A stretch of 64,000 nucleotides of DNA, taken from assembly GCA_009917445.1 (NCBI GenBank), contig QZEE01000014.1, forward strand, positions 38,491-102,490, given 5' to 3'. Of the stretch, positions 44,461-53,570 are shown one piece after another (positions within the stretch are counted from its first letter, which is position 1; every line of letters starts with the position of its first letter). The notes beneath the pieces were generated by a model. It was not told the DNA's origin. It was given only the letters and a program-made list of their open reading frames with translations, and searched no databases. A program made the translations under genes and the position numbers. The stretch is from a bacterium D16-76. GTDB lineage: Bacteria > Bacillota > Clostridia > Oscillospirales > Acutalibacteraceae.

Positions 44461-45429
44461 ATGGGTGCGAAAAGTATTGCAGTATTGACAAGCGGCGGCG
44501 ACGCCCCGGGCATGAACGCGGCAGTGCGCGCGGTGGTGCGTTCTGCTTTGTCCTTTGGCATGAAGGTATATGGCGTTATGCGTGGGTATAACGGCCTTTT
44601 AAACGGCGATCTACGGGAAATGAGCATGCGCAGCGTATCCGACATCATGCAGCACGGCGGCACAGCCCTGTTTACCGCCCGCAGCCCGGAGTTCAACACC
44701 CCCGCCGGCGTAAAGAAGGCGGCGGACAAGTGCCGTGAAATGGGTATTGAAGGCGTTGTGGTCATTGGCGGCGACGGGTCTTTCCGCGGCGCCCGGGACC
44801 TGTGCGGGGAAGGCATTTCCTGTATCGGCGTGCCTGGCACCATTGATAACGACATTGCCTGCACAGATTACACTATCGGATATGACACAGCCCTGAATAC
44901 CGCTATGGAGATGATCGACCGCATCCGTGACACCACCGAATCCCACGACCGGTGCAGCGTGGTAGAGGTCATGGGCCGCCGCTGCGGCGATATCGCCCTA
45001 CATACCAGCATCGCAGTAGGCGCCTTGTCTACTTTGGTGCCCGAAATGCCCTTCGATTTCCAGAAGGATATTGTAGACCGTATGAAGCTGGCCCAAAGCA
45101 CCGGCAAGCGCCATTATATCATCGTGGTAGCCGAAGGCGTAGGCCACACCCAAGAGCTTACCGAGAAAATCCAGGAAGCCACCGGCATCGAGACCCGTGC
45201 CACCGTGCTGGGCCATGTGCAGCGTGGCGGTTCCCCCACCCTGCGGGACCGCGTAGTGGCCAGCCGTATGGGCTACCATGCGGTAGAGCTGCTGCAAAAC
45301 GGCGCTTCCAACCGGGTCGTAGCCATGAAGGGCGAGGAGATTGTGGACTTTGACATTACCGAAGCCCTAGATATGCCCCGCATCTTTGACGAAAACCTGT
45401 ACCGGATATCCGCCCGCCTCTCCATCTAA
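44461..45429 (+). CDS. pfkA: ATP-dependent 6-phosphofructokinase
   Basis: A 322-residue glycolytic enzyme converting fructose 6-phosphate to the 1,6-bisphosphate. The ATP site TSGGDAPGMNAAVRA, GGDGSFRGA, catalytic GTIDNDI and MGRRCGDIAL are visible. ATP (not PPi) use is suggested by the Gly in GGDGS, where PPi enzymes have Asp. The ATG at 44461 follows GGAGGAAG; an upstream in-frame start is rejected. Confidence 0.95.
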   Translation: MGAKSIAVLTSGGDAPGMNAAVRAVVRSALSFGMKVYGVMRGYNGLLNGDLREMSMRSVSDIMQHGGTALFTARSPEFNTPAGVKKAADKCREMGIEGVVVIGGDGSFRGARDLCGEGISCIGVPGTIDNDIACTDYTIGYDTALNTAMEMIDRIRDTTESHDRCSVVEVMGRRCGDIALHTSIAVGALSTLVPEMPFDFQKDIVDRMKLAQSTGKRHYIIVVAEGVGHTQELTEKIQEATGIETRATVLGHVQRGGSPTLRDRVVASRMGYHAVELLQNGASNRVVAMKGEEIVDFDITEALDMPRIFDENLYRISARLSI

Positions 45430-45453
45430 AAGGCAGGCTGTAAATTCAGGAAA

Positions 45454-45487
45454 AACCCCCGCCGCTCTAGCCTGGGCGGCGGGGGTT
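45454..45487 (+). terminator. terminator after pfkA
   Basis: AACCCCCGCCGC (45454-45465) and GCGGCGGGGGTT (45476-45487), a 12-bp perfect stem, with a T-rich tail. Confidence 0.88.
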
Positions 45488-45510
45488 CTGTTGTTTCAGA
45501 AAGGGGCGTT

Positions 45511-46743
45511 ATGGAAGAAAAGCTCACATACAGGGCCCTTAGCAACGGCCTGCAGGCCCGCATCCGGCAAGAGCGGGCCAGCCACTGGGAAAACCCCTGG
45601 CGCTGCCGGGACGAAGAGGCCCTGCGCCGGGACATGGGGCGGGACGGGGCCACCCTGTGGCGGCCCGCCTTTGTGCGGGACTCCGAAAAGATCATGCACC
45701 TGCCCCTATATAACCGCTACGCGGACAAGACCCAGGTGTTTTCTTTTTACGAAAACGACGACATCACCCGGCGGATGCTCCACGTGCAGCTGGTGTCCCG
45801 CATAGCCCGGAATATCGGGGCCGTGCTGGGGCTGAACCTAGAGCTCATCGAGGCCATTGCTCTGGGCCACGACCTGGGCCACACCCCCTTTGGCCACGCG
45901 GGGGAGCGCTACCTCAGCGAGCTCTTGCAGGCGCACACCGGCCGCTATTTTAACCATAATGTGCACAGCGTGCGGGTACTAGACCGGATTTTCCGCCGCA
46001 ATGTAACCCTGCAGACCTTAGACGGCATCCTCTGCCACAACGGCGAGTTTGTCCAACAAGAATACCGCCCCCGGCCCTTGCAGGGCTTCCCAGCCTTTGA
46101 CCGGGCAGTAGAAGCCTGCGATATCCAAGGGGAGCCCGCCATTGGCCAACTGGTACCCGGGACGCTGGAAGGCTGCGTGGTGCGCGTCTGCGATATGATC
46201 GCCTATTTGGGCAAAGACCGGCAAGACGCCGTGACTGCCCATATCATCCACGAGGACACCACCTTTACCACCCAGGCCATCGGGGCCCAAAATGCCGCCA
46301 TTATCAACAATATGGTGGTAGACATTGTAGAAAACAGCTACGGCAAGGGCCATATCTCCCTTAGCCCCAGCACCTACCAGGACATTAAAACCGCCAAAGC
46401 CGAAAATTACCGCATGATCTACCGGGACGAAAAAGTCAACAAGGTTTACGAAACCTCCATCCGCCCCATGTTCTGGGAGATATACAAAAAGCTGCTGGAA
46501 GACATCAAGCTGGGCCAAAAGAATTCCCCCATCTTCCGGCACCACTTGGATTTCGTAAGGGAAAAAGTGCGCTGGTACGGCGGCTCCGCCTATGGGGAGG
46601 AAGAAGAGCCCGAGCAGATCGTAACCGATTATATAGCCAGCATGACAGACGACTATTTCGTGGCCCTGTACCGCTACCTGTTCCCCAAAAGCGCCTTGGG
46701 TATAACCTCCCACTCCTATTTTGCCGACCTGCCCGCGCCGTAA
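45511..46743 (+). CDS. dgt: deoxyguanosinetriphosphate triphosphohydrolase-like HD protein
   Basis: A 410-residue HD-domain phosphohydrolase. The metal-binding motif is spread over RRMLHVQLVSRIARNIG (His) and ALGHDLGHTPFGHAGE (His-Asp). The dGTPase family hydrolyses dNTPs to deoxynucleosides and triphosphate. AAAGGGG precedes the ATG, 23 bp after the pfkA terminator. The symbol is tentative because several subfamilies share these motifs. Confidence 0.85.
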   Translation: MEEKLTYRALSNGLQARIRQERASHWENPWRCRDEEALRRDMGRDGATLWRPAFVRDSEKIMHLPLYNRYADKTQVFSFYENDDITRRMLHVQLVSRIARNIGAVLGLNLELIEAIALGHDLGHTPFGHAGERYLSELLQAHTGRYFNHNVHSVRVLDRIFRRNVTLQTLDGILCHNGEFVQQEYRPRPLQGFPAFDRAVEACDIQGEPAIGQLVPGTLEGCVVRVCDMIAYLGKDRQDAVTAHIIHEDTTFTTQAIGAQNAAIINNMVVDIVENSYGKGHISLSPSTYQDIKTAKAENYRMIYRDEKVNKVYETSIRPMFWEIYKKLLEDIKLGQKNSPIFRHHLDFVREKVRWYGGSAYGEEEEPEQIVTDYIASMTDDYFVALYRYLFPKSALGITSHSYFADLPAP

Positions 46744-46807
46744 AGAGGGGAAGCCCCCGCCATCTGGCAGGGGCCCCGTGTAGAAGGTGATAGTACATGT
46801 ATGCGGT

Positions 46808-47212
46808 TTATTTCAGTTGAGTCCTGCGGCTGCTTACCAACTCATCCAGCCGGTCCAGTATGCCGGTGTCTGTCACATCTTCCAGCAGGGAAGACACAAG
46901 GCTGGGTATGGATTCCTGGCTAAAGACAGGGCTGCTTTTTACCTGCATAATCGCATAAGCGTCAGCCGTAACGCTGGGTACAAAGGTGCGTGCATAGTTC
47001 TTCGTGCTCTGAACAAAACCCGCCACTTCTATAGCCTTCTTCTCTAACATGGAGTTAAGAAGGATATGGATAGACGCGGGCTTCCAAGTGCGGTCGGGGG
47101 TCAGCTCGATAATTTCCGAGCGGGACAGGGGACGGCCCTCTTTCCACATCAGGTCCATAATCTCGTTTTCAGACTTGGTCAGCTTGAAGTAGGAAGTTTT
47201 CACGTTTTTCAT
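46808..47212 (-). CDS. BlaI/MecI/CopY-family repressor
   Basis: A 134-residue winged-helix regulator: LTKSENEIMDLMWKEGRPLS, ILLNSMLEKKAIEVAGF, and the C-terminal dimerisation part (VSSLLEDV...LDELVSSRR). It lacks an adjacent BlaR-type sensor protease. The second Met (47212) starts at MKNVKTSYF; an ATG three codons earlier is possible. It is convergent with the HD gene and divergent from tex. Confidence 0.85.
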   Translation of the reverse strand: MKNVKTSYFKLTKSENEIMDLMWKEGRPLSRSEIIELTPDRTWKPASIHILLNSMLEKKAIEVAGFVQSTKNYARTFVPSVTADAYAIMQVKSSPVFSQESIPSLVSSLLEDVTDTGILDRLDELVSSRRTQLK

Positions 47213-47221
47213 AAAGAGCAC

Positions 47222-47480
47222 CTTCGCTTTCTTGGGGAACAGGAGTTGTACGATTTAAATAATCATAGTGTATATTTGAAAAATTGTCAAGAAACTTTTT
47301 GAAAAAAACTTGTTAAAACCTAGGTTTTTTTCTAGGACTGTGATACAAATTGTAAAATCACATCTGAATTTTCCAAAGTGTTAAAAGTCTAATTTTGCAC
47401 GATTTATATATTACCCTTTCTGCCCAAAAAGAAGTATTTAGAAAACTATAAACATTTTTTGTATTTATCTGCCCGCATAA
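47222..47480. promoter_or_regulatory. AT-rich divergent control region with palindromes
   Basis: AAAACCTAGGTTTT at 47315-47328 is a perfect 14-bp palindrome. TACAAATTGTA at 47344-47354 has the TACA/TGTA half-sites expected for BlaI/MecI-type operators, within wider arms GTGAT...ATCAC. No gene was seen in this stretch. Confidence 0.55.
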
Positions 47481-47494
47481 AAAAGGAGGACTGC

Positions 47495-49666
47495 ATGGAT
47501 ACCCTGATCCAAACCCTGGCCCGCGAACTTCACGTACAGCCCCAGCACGCCCAGGCCGTGGCCGCCCTGTTAGACGAAGGCAACACCGTCCCTTTTATCG
47601 CCCGCTACCGTAAAGAGCAGCATGGCGCCATGGACGACCAAACCATCCGCCTGCTGGCTGACCGCCTAGCCTACCTGCGGGGCCTGGAAGCCCGCAGGCA
47701 GGAGGTGCTGGCCGCCATCGAAAGCCAGGGCAAGCTGACGGACGAGCTGTCGGCAAACCTTTCGCAAGCCCAGACCCTGGCCGAAGTAGAAGACCTGTAC
47801 CGCCCCTACCGCCCCAAACGCCGTACCCGCGCGGGCATCGCCCGAGAGAAGGGCTTAGAGCCCTTGGCACAGCTGCTGCTTGCAGGCCGGGACAAGACAG
47901 GCAAGCCCCTCTCCATAAGCCCGCAAGAGCTTTGCAAGCCTTACATCGACCTGGAAAAAGGCGTAGAGACAGCCGAAGACGCTCTGCAGGGCGCCCAAGA
48001 CATAATCGCCGAAATGTTCTCCGACGACGCGGCCATCCGGGGCCGGCTGCGGGCCCAGGTCCAGCGCAGCGGTTCCCTGTGCTCGGTTGGCGCGGTAGGG
48101 GAAGACACCGTCTATCGCCTCTACTATGATTTCCAAGAACCCCTAAAAAAACTGCAAAGCCACCGGGTCCTGGCCATTAACCGTGGGGAGCGGGAAGGCG
48201 CCCTAAAAGTAACCGTGCAGCCCGGCAGTTGGGACGCCCCCGGCCTGATCCTGCGGGAAACCGCCCACCCCCGGCACCCATACTACAGCCTTTTGCAAGA
48301 GACCGCCCAAGACGCCTGGGACCGCCTGATCTTCCCCTCCCTGGAACGGGAGGCAAGGGCCAGCCTAACAGACATGGCCAACGAGCAGGCCATACGCACC
48401 TTCTCCTTAAACCTGCGCCCCTTGCTGATGCAGCCCCCCGTAAAAAACCGCGTCACCCTGGGCTTTGACCCAGCCTACCGTACCGGCTGCAAGCTGGCCG
48501 TGGTAGACGGTACCGGCAAAGTGCTGGAGACCGCCGTCATCTACCCCACCAAGCCCCATAATAAAATAGCCGAGGGCAAAGAGGTGCTGCGCCGGCTGTG
48601 CGCTCGCCACGGCGTCGCCTGCATTGCCATCGGCAACGGCACAGCCAGCCGCGAATCCGAAATATTTGTCAGTGAGTTTATCAAAGAATATGGCGGCGGT
48701 GTCTCCTATATGGTTGTCAGCGAGGCCGGGGCGTCGGTCTATTCGGCCTCCAAGCTGGGGGCCGAGGAATTCCCCGACTTCGACGTGTCCCTGCGTTCCG
48801 CGGTATCCATTGCCCGGCGGCTGCAAGACCCCTTAGCCGAGCTGGTAAAAATCGACCCCAAGGCTATTGGCGTGGGCCAGTACCAGCACGATATGCCCCA
48901 GGCTCAGCTGTCCCAGGCCCTGGACGGTGTGGTGGAAGACTGCGTAAACGCCGTAGGCGTAGACCTAAACACCGCGTCGCCATCCCTGCTGCGGCGGGTA
49001 GCCGGGGTAAGCCCCACCGTGGCCAAAAACGTAGCCGCCTACCGGGAGGAAAAAGGCCGCTTCCTCACCCGCAAAGAGCTTTTAAAGGTGCCCAAGCTGG
49101 GCCCCAAAGCCTTTGAACAATGCGCCGGCTTCCTGCGGGTGCCAGACAGTGAGAACGTCTTAGACCACACGGCCGTGCACCCCGAATCCTATAAAGCCGC
49201 AGAAAAGCTCTTGCAGTTGTGCGGCTACAGCCTGGGGGACGTAGGGGCCTTAGCCGGCCTGGACAGCCGCGTCAAAGAGCTGGGCATAGACAAGGCCGCC
49301 GAAGCCTGCGGCGTAGGCGTCCCCACCCTGCGGGATATCTGCGCCGAGCTGCAAAAGCCCGGCCGGGACCCCCGTGACCAGCTGCCGCCCCCGCTTCTGC
49401 GCACAGACGTAATGGACCTGGAAGACCTTGCCCCTGGCATGGAGCTCATGGGCACCGTGCGCAACGTGGTAGATTTCGGGGCCTTTGTAGACATCGGCGT
49501 ACACCAGGACGGCCTGGTGCATGTGTCCCAGCTTACCGACCGGTTCATCCGGCACCCCTCAGAGGCGGTAGCAGTCGGGGACGTAGTAAACGTTACCGTG
49601 CTGGAAGTGGACCCGGGCCGGGGGCGCATCTCCTTGACCATGAAAAAGCCCCAAGCGCAGGCGTAA
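47495..49666 (+). CDS. tex: Tex-family S1 RNA-binding protein
   Basis: A 723-residue cytoplasmic protein: the N-terminal Tex domain (VPFIARYRKEQHGAMDD), a YqgF-like RNase-H-fold (LGFDPAYRTGCKLAVVD), helix-hairpin-helix repeats (ASPSLLRRVAGVSPTVAKN) and a C-terminal S1 domain (GTVRNVVDFGAFVDIGVHQD). It binds nucleic acid and affects transcription and fitness; the precise role is unsettled. The ATG at 47495 follows AAAAGGAGG; 12 upstream in-frame codons are excluded. Confidence 0.95.
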   Translation: MDTLIQTLARELHVQPQHAQAVAALLDEGNTVPFIARYRKEQHGAMDDQTIRLLADRLAYLRGLEARRQEVLAAIESQGKLTDELSANLSQAQTLAEVEDLYRPYRPKRRTRAGIAREKGLEPLAQLLLAGRDKTGKPLSISPQELCKPYIDLEKGVETAEDALQGAQDIIAEMFSDDAAIRGRLRAQVQRSGSLCSVGAVGEDTVYRLYYDFQEPLKKLQSHRVLAINRGEREGALKVTVQPGSWDAPGLILRETAHPRHPYYSLLQETAQDAWDRLIFPSLEREARASLTDMANEQAIRTFSLNLRPLLMQPPVKNRVTLGFDPAYRTGCKLAVVDGTGKVLETAVIYPTKPHNKIAEGKEVLRRLCARHGVACIAIGNGTASRESEIFVSEFIKEYGGGVSYMVVSEAGASVYSASKLGAEEFPDFDVSLRSAVSIARRLQDPLAELVKIDPKAIGVGQYQHDMPQAQLSQALDGVVEDCVNAVGVDLNTASPSLLRRVAGVSPTVAKNVAAYREEKGRFLTRKELLKVPKLGPKAFEQCAGFLRVPDSENVLDHTAVHPESYKAAEKLLQLCGYSLGDVGALAGLDSRVKELGIDKAAEACGVGVPTLRDICAELQKPGRDPRDQLPPPLLRTDVMDLEDLAPGMELMGTVRNVVDFGAFVDIGVHQDGLVHVSQLTDRFIRHPSEAVAVGDVVNVTVLEVDPGRGRISLTMKKPQAQA

Positions 49667-49687
49667 GGTTTTCGTAAGGGAAAAGTG

Positions 49688-49716
49688 TTGTTTTTGAGGA
49701 TTTTTTCCCGTATACT
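49688..49716 (+). promoter_or_regulatory. promoter for the zinc-ribbon gene and nagA
   Basis: TTGTTT (49688-49693), a 17-bp spacer, TATACT (49711-49716). Confidence 0.6.
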
Positions 49717-49764
49717 TTAGGATATGCGCCCCACGGCGAATCCAAAATAAGAAGGAGAATCCCC

Positions 49765-49980
49765 ATGCAACAGAAAATACAATATGTTTGCCCCAAATGC
49801 GGCTGCATGCACTATGAAAGCGACCAGTTCCAGGCCACCGGCGGGAACTTCGCCAAAATATTCGATATACAGAATAAAAAATTTATTACGGTAACCTGCA
49901 GCCAGTGCGGCTATACCGAGCTGTACAAGGCCCAAGGCTCAGAGGGCTGGGATATTCTGGATTTCCTTATCGGCAACTAA
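49765..49980 (+). CDS. small zinc-ribbon protein
   Basis: A 71-residue protein with two CxxC knuckles, CPKCGC (about residues 9-14) and CSQCGY (about 45-50), the pattern of the Zn_ribbon_13-like family of presumed nucleic-acid-binding proteins. GAAGGAG precedes the ATG. It lies 35 bp upstream of nagA. The function is unknown. Confidence 0.8.
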   Translation: MQQKIQYVCPKCGCMHYESDQFQATGGNFAKIFDIQNKKFITVTCSQCGYTELYKAQGSEGWDILDFLIGN

Positions 49981-50015
49981 AAGCAGCCAGGGCAAAGGGG
50001 AGAGGGAGGCCCTTT

Positions 50016-51137
50016 ATGTTCTTAATCAACGCAGCGTATTATGACAAAGATTTTAACCTTGCCCATGGCGATATAGAAATCGAAAATGGGCGTATCCGCC
50101 AGGTAGGGGAGAAGCTGGCCTACACCCAGCAGGACCTGGCGGTGGACTGCCAGGGCTACACCATCGTGCCCGGCTTTGTAGATATCCATATCCACGGCTG
50201 CAATGGCGCCGACACCTGCGACGGCACCCGCGAAGCCCTGGACACCATGGCCCGGTTCCTCTTGCAGCGGGGGGTGACTTCCTTTTGCCCCACCACCATG
50301 ACCACCAGCCGGGAAACCATCGAACAGGCCCTCCTAACCGCCAAAGACTGCGCCGTCCATCCCCTGGAAGACGGCGCGCGGGTGGTAGGCGTCAATATGG
50401 AGGGCCCCTTTATTTCCATGGAAAAGCGCGGGGCTCAAAAGGCCCAGCACATTGTGCCCCCAGACTTTGCCCTGTTCCAAGCCTACTTTGACCTATGCGG
50501 CGGCCTGGTAAAGCTGGTAGACATTGCCCCCGAACAGCCGGGAGGCTGCGCCTTTGCCGCCCAGGCCAGCAAGCTCTGCACCGTGTCCATTGCCCATACC
50601 ACCGCCGGCTACGACGAAGCCCGTAAAGCTTTTGACAGCGGCATCACCCACGCCACCCACCTTTTCAACGCCATGTCCGGCCTAAGCCACCGGGCCCCCG
50701 GCGTAGTAGGGGCCGTGCTGGCCGACCCTCGGGTAAACGCCGAGCTCATCTGCGACGGCGTCCACATCCACCCCGCTGTGCTGCAAACCGCCTTCAAAGC
50801 CCTGGGCGGCCGCGCGGCCGTTATCAGCGACTCCATGCGGGCCAACGGCATGCCCGAAGGCGAGCCCTTTGACCTGGGCGGCCAGCAAGTCACCGTACAC
50901 GGCGGCAAGGCTGTGCTGGCCGACGGCACCATTGCAGGCTCCGTAACAAACCTTCACCAAGAGCTGAAAAACCTGGTAGCCTGGGGCATCCCCATGGGCC
51001 AGGCGCTCAAAGCCTGTACCTTGACGCCCGCCAAGGCCATAGGCCTGGACAAAACCATCGGCAGCATCGAACCCGGCAAGCGGGCCGACCTGGTAGTACT
51101 GGACAGCGCTTTGGAAATCGTAGGCGTTTACCATTAA
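50016..51137 (+). CDS. nagA: N-acetylglucosamine-6-phosphate deacetylase
   Basis: A 373-residue amidohydrolase that removes acetate from GlcNAc-6-P in amino-sugar recycling. It has the metal site HIHGCNGADTCDG, HLFNAMSGLSHRAPG, the catalytic Asp in ISDSMRANG and the closing IGSIEPGKRADLVVLD. The ATG at 50016 follows GAGAGGGAGG. nagB is not adjacent. The zinc-ribbon gene just before it is probably co-transcribed. Confidence 0.93.
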   Translation: MFLINAAYYDKDFNLAHGDIEIENGRIRQVGEKLAYTQQDLAVDCQGYTIVPGFVDIHIHGCNGADTCDGTREALDTMARFLLQRGVTSFCPTTMTTSRETIEQALLTAKDCAVHPLEDGARVVGVNMEGPFISMEKRGAQKAQHIVPPDFALFQAYFDLCGGLVKLVDIAPEQPGGCAFAAQASKLCTVSIAHTTAGYDEARKAFDSGITHATHLFNAMSGLSHRAPGVVGAVLADPRVNAELICDGVHIHPAVLQTAFKALGGRAAVISDSMRANGMPEGEPFDLGGQQVTVHGGKAVLADGTIAGSVTNLHQELKNLVAWGIPMGQALKACTLTPAKAIGLDKTIGSIEPGKRADLVVLDSALEIVGVYH

Positions 51138-51140
51138 AAA

Positions 51141-51200
51141 GGCAGAAGGCGGGTCCGGCGCGGCTGAGGCTGTGCCCTCCCGCCTTTTGCCGGGCTTTTC
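51141..51200 (+). terminator. terminator after nagA
   Basis: GGCAGAAGGCGGG (51141-51153) and CCCGCCTTTTGCC (51179-51191) form a 13-bp stem with one G-U pair, then GGGCTTTTCTTT. Confidence 0.7.
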
Positions 51201-51213
51201 TTTCCCGGTAAAA

Positions 51214-51231
51214 CCTGTTATAATAAACAGG
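51214..51231 (+). promoter_or_regulatory. promoter -10 with overlapping inverted repeat, yaaA
   Basis: TATAAT at 51219-51224 lies inside CCTGTT-ATAATA-AACAGG (51214-51231). The -35 is weak. TTATAAT equals half of a PerR box, which would suit a peroxide gene, but only one half-site is present. Confidence 0.5.
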
Positions 51232-51248
51232 GAAAGGCCGGTGATTTC

Positions 51249-51995
51249 ATGCGCATAATCCTCTCGCCCGCAAAAAAGATGAATGACGACCAGGACAGCC
51301 TCCCAGTAGAAGCGCTGCCCCTCTTCCTGCCCCAAACCCAAGAGCTTTTAACCGCCCTGCGGGCCATGAGCTCCCAGGCCCTGCAAAAGCTCTGGCGCTG
51401 CAACGACGCTATAGCCCAGCTGAACCTGGAACGTCTGGCCTCCATGGATCTGCGGAAAAACCTTACCCCAGCCATCCTGTCTTACGAGGGCATCCAGTAC
51501 CAGTACATGGCCCCCAGCGTCATGAACACCGGGCAGCTGTCCTATCTACAGGAGCATATGCGCATCCTGTCCGGCTTTTACGGCCTTTTGCGCCCCTTCG
51601 ACGGCGTAACGCCTTACCGCCTGGAAATGCAGGCCAAGCTTCCCGTGGGCGGCGCCAAAGACCTGTACGCCTTTTGGGGCGGCCGCTTAGCCGAACAGCT
51701 GAAAAAAGAAGCCGGCTGGGTGCTGAACCTGGCGTCAAAAGAGTACAGCCGGGCCGTCACGCCCTACCTGCCAAAAGATATGGTAGTCACCTGCGTGTTC
51801 GGCCAGTGGCTAAACGGAAAAGCCGTAGAAAAAGGCACCCTATGCAAAATGGCCCGTGGGCAGATGGTCCGCTGGCTGGCGGAAAACCGCATAGGGGAGA
51901 GGGCAGAAATCCGCGCCTTCACCGGCCTGGACTACCGGTTCGACCCGGATTTATCTACAGAAAACCAGTTTGTATTTTTAAAAGGAGGACGTTAA
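51249..51995 (+). CDS. yaaA: YaaA-family peroxide stress protein
   Basis: A 248-residue protein of the UPF0246/YaaA family, with start MRIILSPAKKM, PAILSYEGIQYQYMAP, and LPVGGAKDLYAFW. In E. coli YaaA limits free iron and Fenton damage under H2O2. It is followed after 1 bp by a peroxiredoxin gene, which supports an oxidative-stress role. The ATG is preceded by an AAAGGCCGG site. Confidence 0.9.
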   Translation: MRIILSPAKKMNDDQDSLPVEALPLFLPQTQELLTALRAMSSQALQKLWRCNDAIAQLNLERLASMDLRKNLTPAILSYEGIQYQYMAPSVMNTGQLSYLQEHMRILSGFYGLLRPFDGVTPYRLEMQAKLPVGGAKDLYAFWGGRLAEQLKKEAGWVLNLASKEYSRAVTPYLPKDMVVTCVFGQWLNGKAVEKGTLCKMARGQMVRWLAENRIGERAEIRAFTGLDYRFDPDLSTENQFVFLKGGR

Positions 51996-51996
51996 T

Positions 51997-52461
51997 ATGT
52001 TGGAAGCAGGAACAAAAGCCCCTAATTTTACTTTACCGGATAAGGACGGCAATATGGTTTCCCTGTCAGACTTTACGGGCAAGCGCGTCGTGCTCTACTT
52101 TTACCCCCGCGACAATACCCCCGGCTGTACCCGGCAGGCCTGTGCCTTTGGTGCGGCCTATGAGGAATTCCAAAAGATCGGCGTAGCCGTCATTGGCATC
52201 AGCAAGGATTCCACTGCCTCCCACCAGCGGTTTGCCGAAAAGCATAACCTCCCCTTCCTCCTCCTGTCCGACCCCGAGCTTCAAGCCATCCAAGCCTACG
52301 GCGTCTGGCAAGAAAAGAAAAACTACGGTAAAGTGAGCATGGGCGTGGTGCGCTCTACCTTTATTATCGATGGGGAAGGCCAAATCGAAAAGGTCATGCC
52401 CAAGGTAAAGCCGGACACCAACGCGGCCGAAGCCCTAGCCTATCTCAGCCGGGCAGACTAA
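51997..52461 (+). CDS. bcp: thioredoxin-dependent peroxiredoxin (BCP/PrxQ type)
   Basis: A 154-residue thiol peroxidase. The peroxidatic Cys44 lies in PRDNTPGCTRQACAF and the resolving Cys49 five residues later, the atypical 2-Cys arrangement of BCP. It reduces H2O2 and organic peroxides with thioredoxin. AAAGGAGG precedes the ATG at 51997. It is co-transcribed with yaaA. Confidence 0.94.
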   Translation: MLEAGTKAPNFTLPDKDGNMVSLSDFTGKRVVLYFYPRDNTPGCTRQACAFGAAYEEFQKIGVAVIGISKDSTASHQRFAEKHNLPFLLLSDPELQAIQAYGVWQEKKNYGKVSMGVVRSTFIIDGEGQIEKVMPKVKPDTNAAEALAYLSRAD

Positions 52462-52515
52462 GCTAAAAAGCAGCCCCAGGCCAACCCATAAAGAAAAAAC
52501 AAGGAGGGACAGATT

Positions 52516-53544
52516 ATGTCTATTTTTGAGATCCAGCATCGGGAAAGCTTCGGCTTTTCCGCCGAGAACCCCACCGGCGCCCACGCTGGCGGCAGCCGGG
52601 GCAAAGATTGTGAAAAGCTGCGCCCCTGCATCCAAATCGAAGCCGGGGAGACCGTCACCCTATGCGACACCGACGGCCCCGGGATGCTCACCCACATGTG
52701 GTTCACCGGCTATGTAGGCCATTCCTTTATCCTGCGCATCTATTGGGAGAAAAGCGAGCAGCCCTCTGTAGAAGCCCCCCTGTCCGCCTTTTTCGGCTGC
52801 GCATACGACGAAAATTTCCAAGACCGTGACGGCCGCTACCCCGTCCTAAATTCCGCCCCCATCCTTGTTGCGCCGGGCCGCGGCTTTAATTCCTATTGGG
52901 AAATGCCCTTCCGCCAAAACTGCCGCGTCACCATGGAAAACCGCGGCAAAAACCCCCAAACCCTCTACTATATGATCGAGGGCTGGAAAGGGGAAATCCC
53001 CCAAAGCGCCGGGTACTTCCACGCCCTTTACCGCCAAGAGCACCCTGTACAAAAAGGCCGGGCCTACACCGTGGCAGACGGCATCCAAGGCAAGGGGCAC
53101 TTTGCAGGCCTGTGCTTTGCCGCCGGCATGAACGGCCACAACACCTGCTGGGTAGAAGGCGAGCCCAAAATGTACATAGACGGCGGAGACTACCCCACCC
53201 TCAACTATACCGGCACAGAAGACTACTTCGGCGGCTCCTACGGTTTTGGCAACGATATCCTGCAAAAGCGCTACCAAACCTTCAGCGGCCTCTACGCAGG
53301 CCTCTACGCCATCACCGGCAACGACAGCAGCGAAATGTACAATGGCCAGCAGCGTTTCCTGCTCTACCGCTTCCACCTAAAAGACCCCGTCTATTTCCAA
53401 AAATCCTTCCGCATGACCATGGACAACCTAGGCTGGACCGGCCCCCGCTACGACGACTACACCTCCGTAGCCTACTGGTACCTGCAGCAGCCCGCCCCCC
53501 TTCCCAGCCCCCTGCCCCCAGACCACGACCTAATCATGCGCTAA
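52516..53544 (+). CDS. DUF2961 / GH172-family protein
   Basis: A 342-residue protein of the double jelly-roll DUF2961 family (now GH172). It has LRPCIQIEAGETVTLCDTDG near the N-terminus, GRGFNSYWEMPF, and TGTEDYFGGSYGFG. Characterised members act on fructofuranose or arabinofuranose linkages. There is no signal peptide, so it is probably cytoplasmic. AAGGAGGG precedes the ATG. The substrate is not predictable here. Confidence 0.82.
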   Translation: MSIFEIQHRESFGFSAENPTGAHAGGSRGKDCEKLRPCIQIEAGETVTLCDTDGPGMLTHMWFTGYVGHSFILRIYWEKSEQPSVEAPLSAFFGCAYDENFQDRDGRYPVLNSAPILVAPGRGFNSYWEMPFRQNCRVTMENRGKNPQTLYYMIEGWKGEIPQSAGYFHALYRQEHPVQKGRAYTVADGIQGKGHFAGLCFAAGMNGHNTCWVEGEPKMYIDGGDYPTLNYTGTEDYFGGSYGFGNDILQKRYQTFSGLYAGLYAITGNDSSEMYNGQQRFLLYRFHLKDPVYFQKSFRMTMDNLGWTGPRYDDYTSVAYWYLQQPAPLPSPLPPDHDLIMR

Positions 53545-53570
53545 CCCCCGCCCGTTCACAGTTTTTCGAT

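Noticed and set aside
44385..44864. Minus-strand frame over the start of pfkA
   Set aside because: It covers the promoter and catalytic start of pfkA and has no recognisable motifs.
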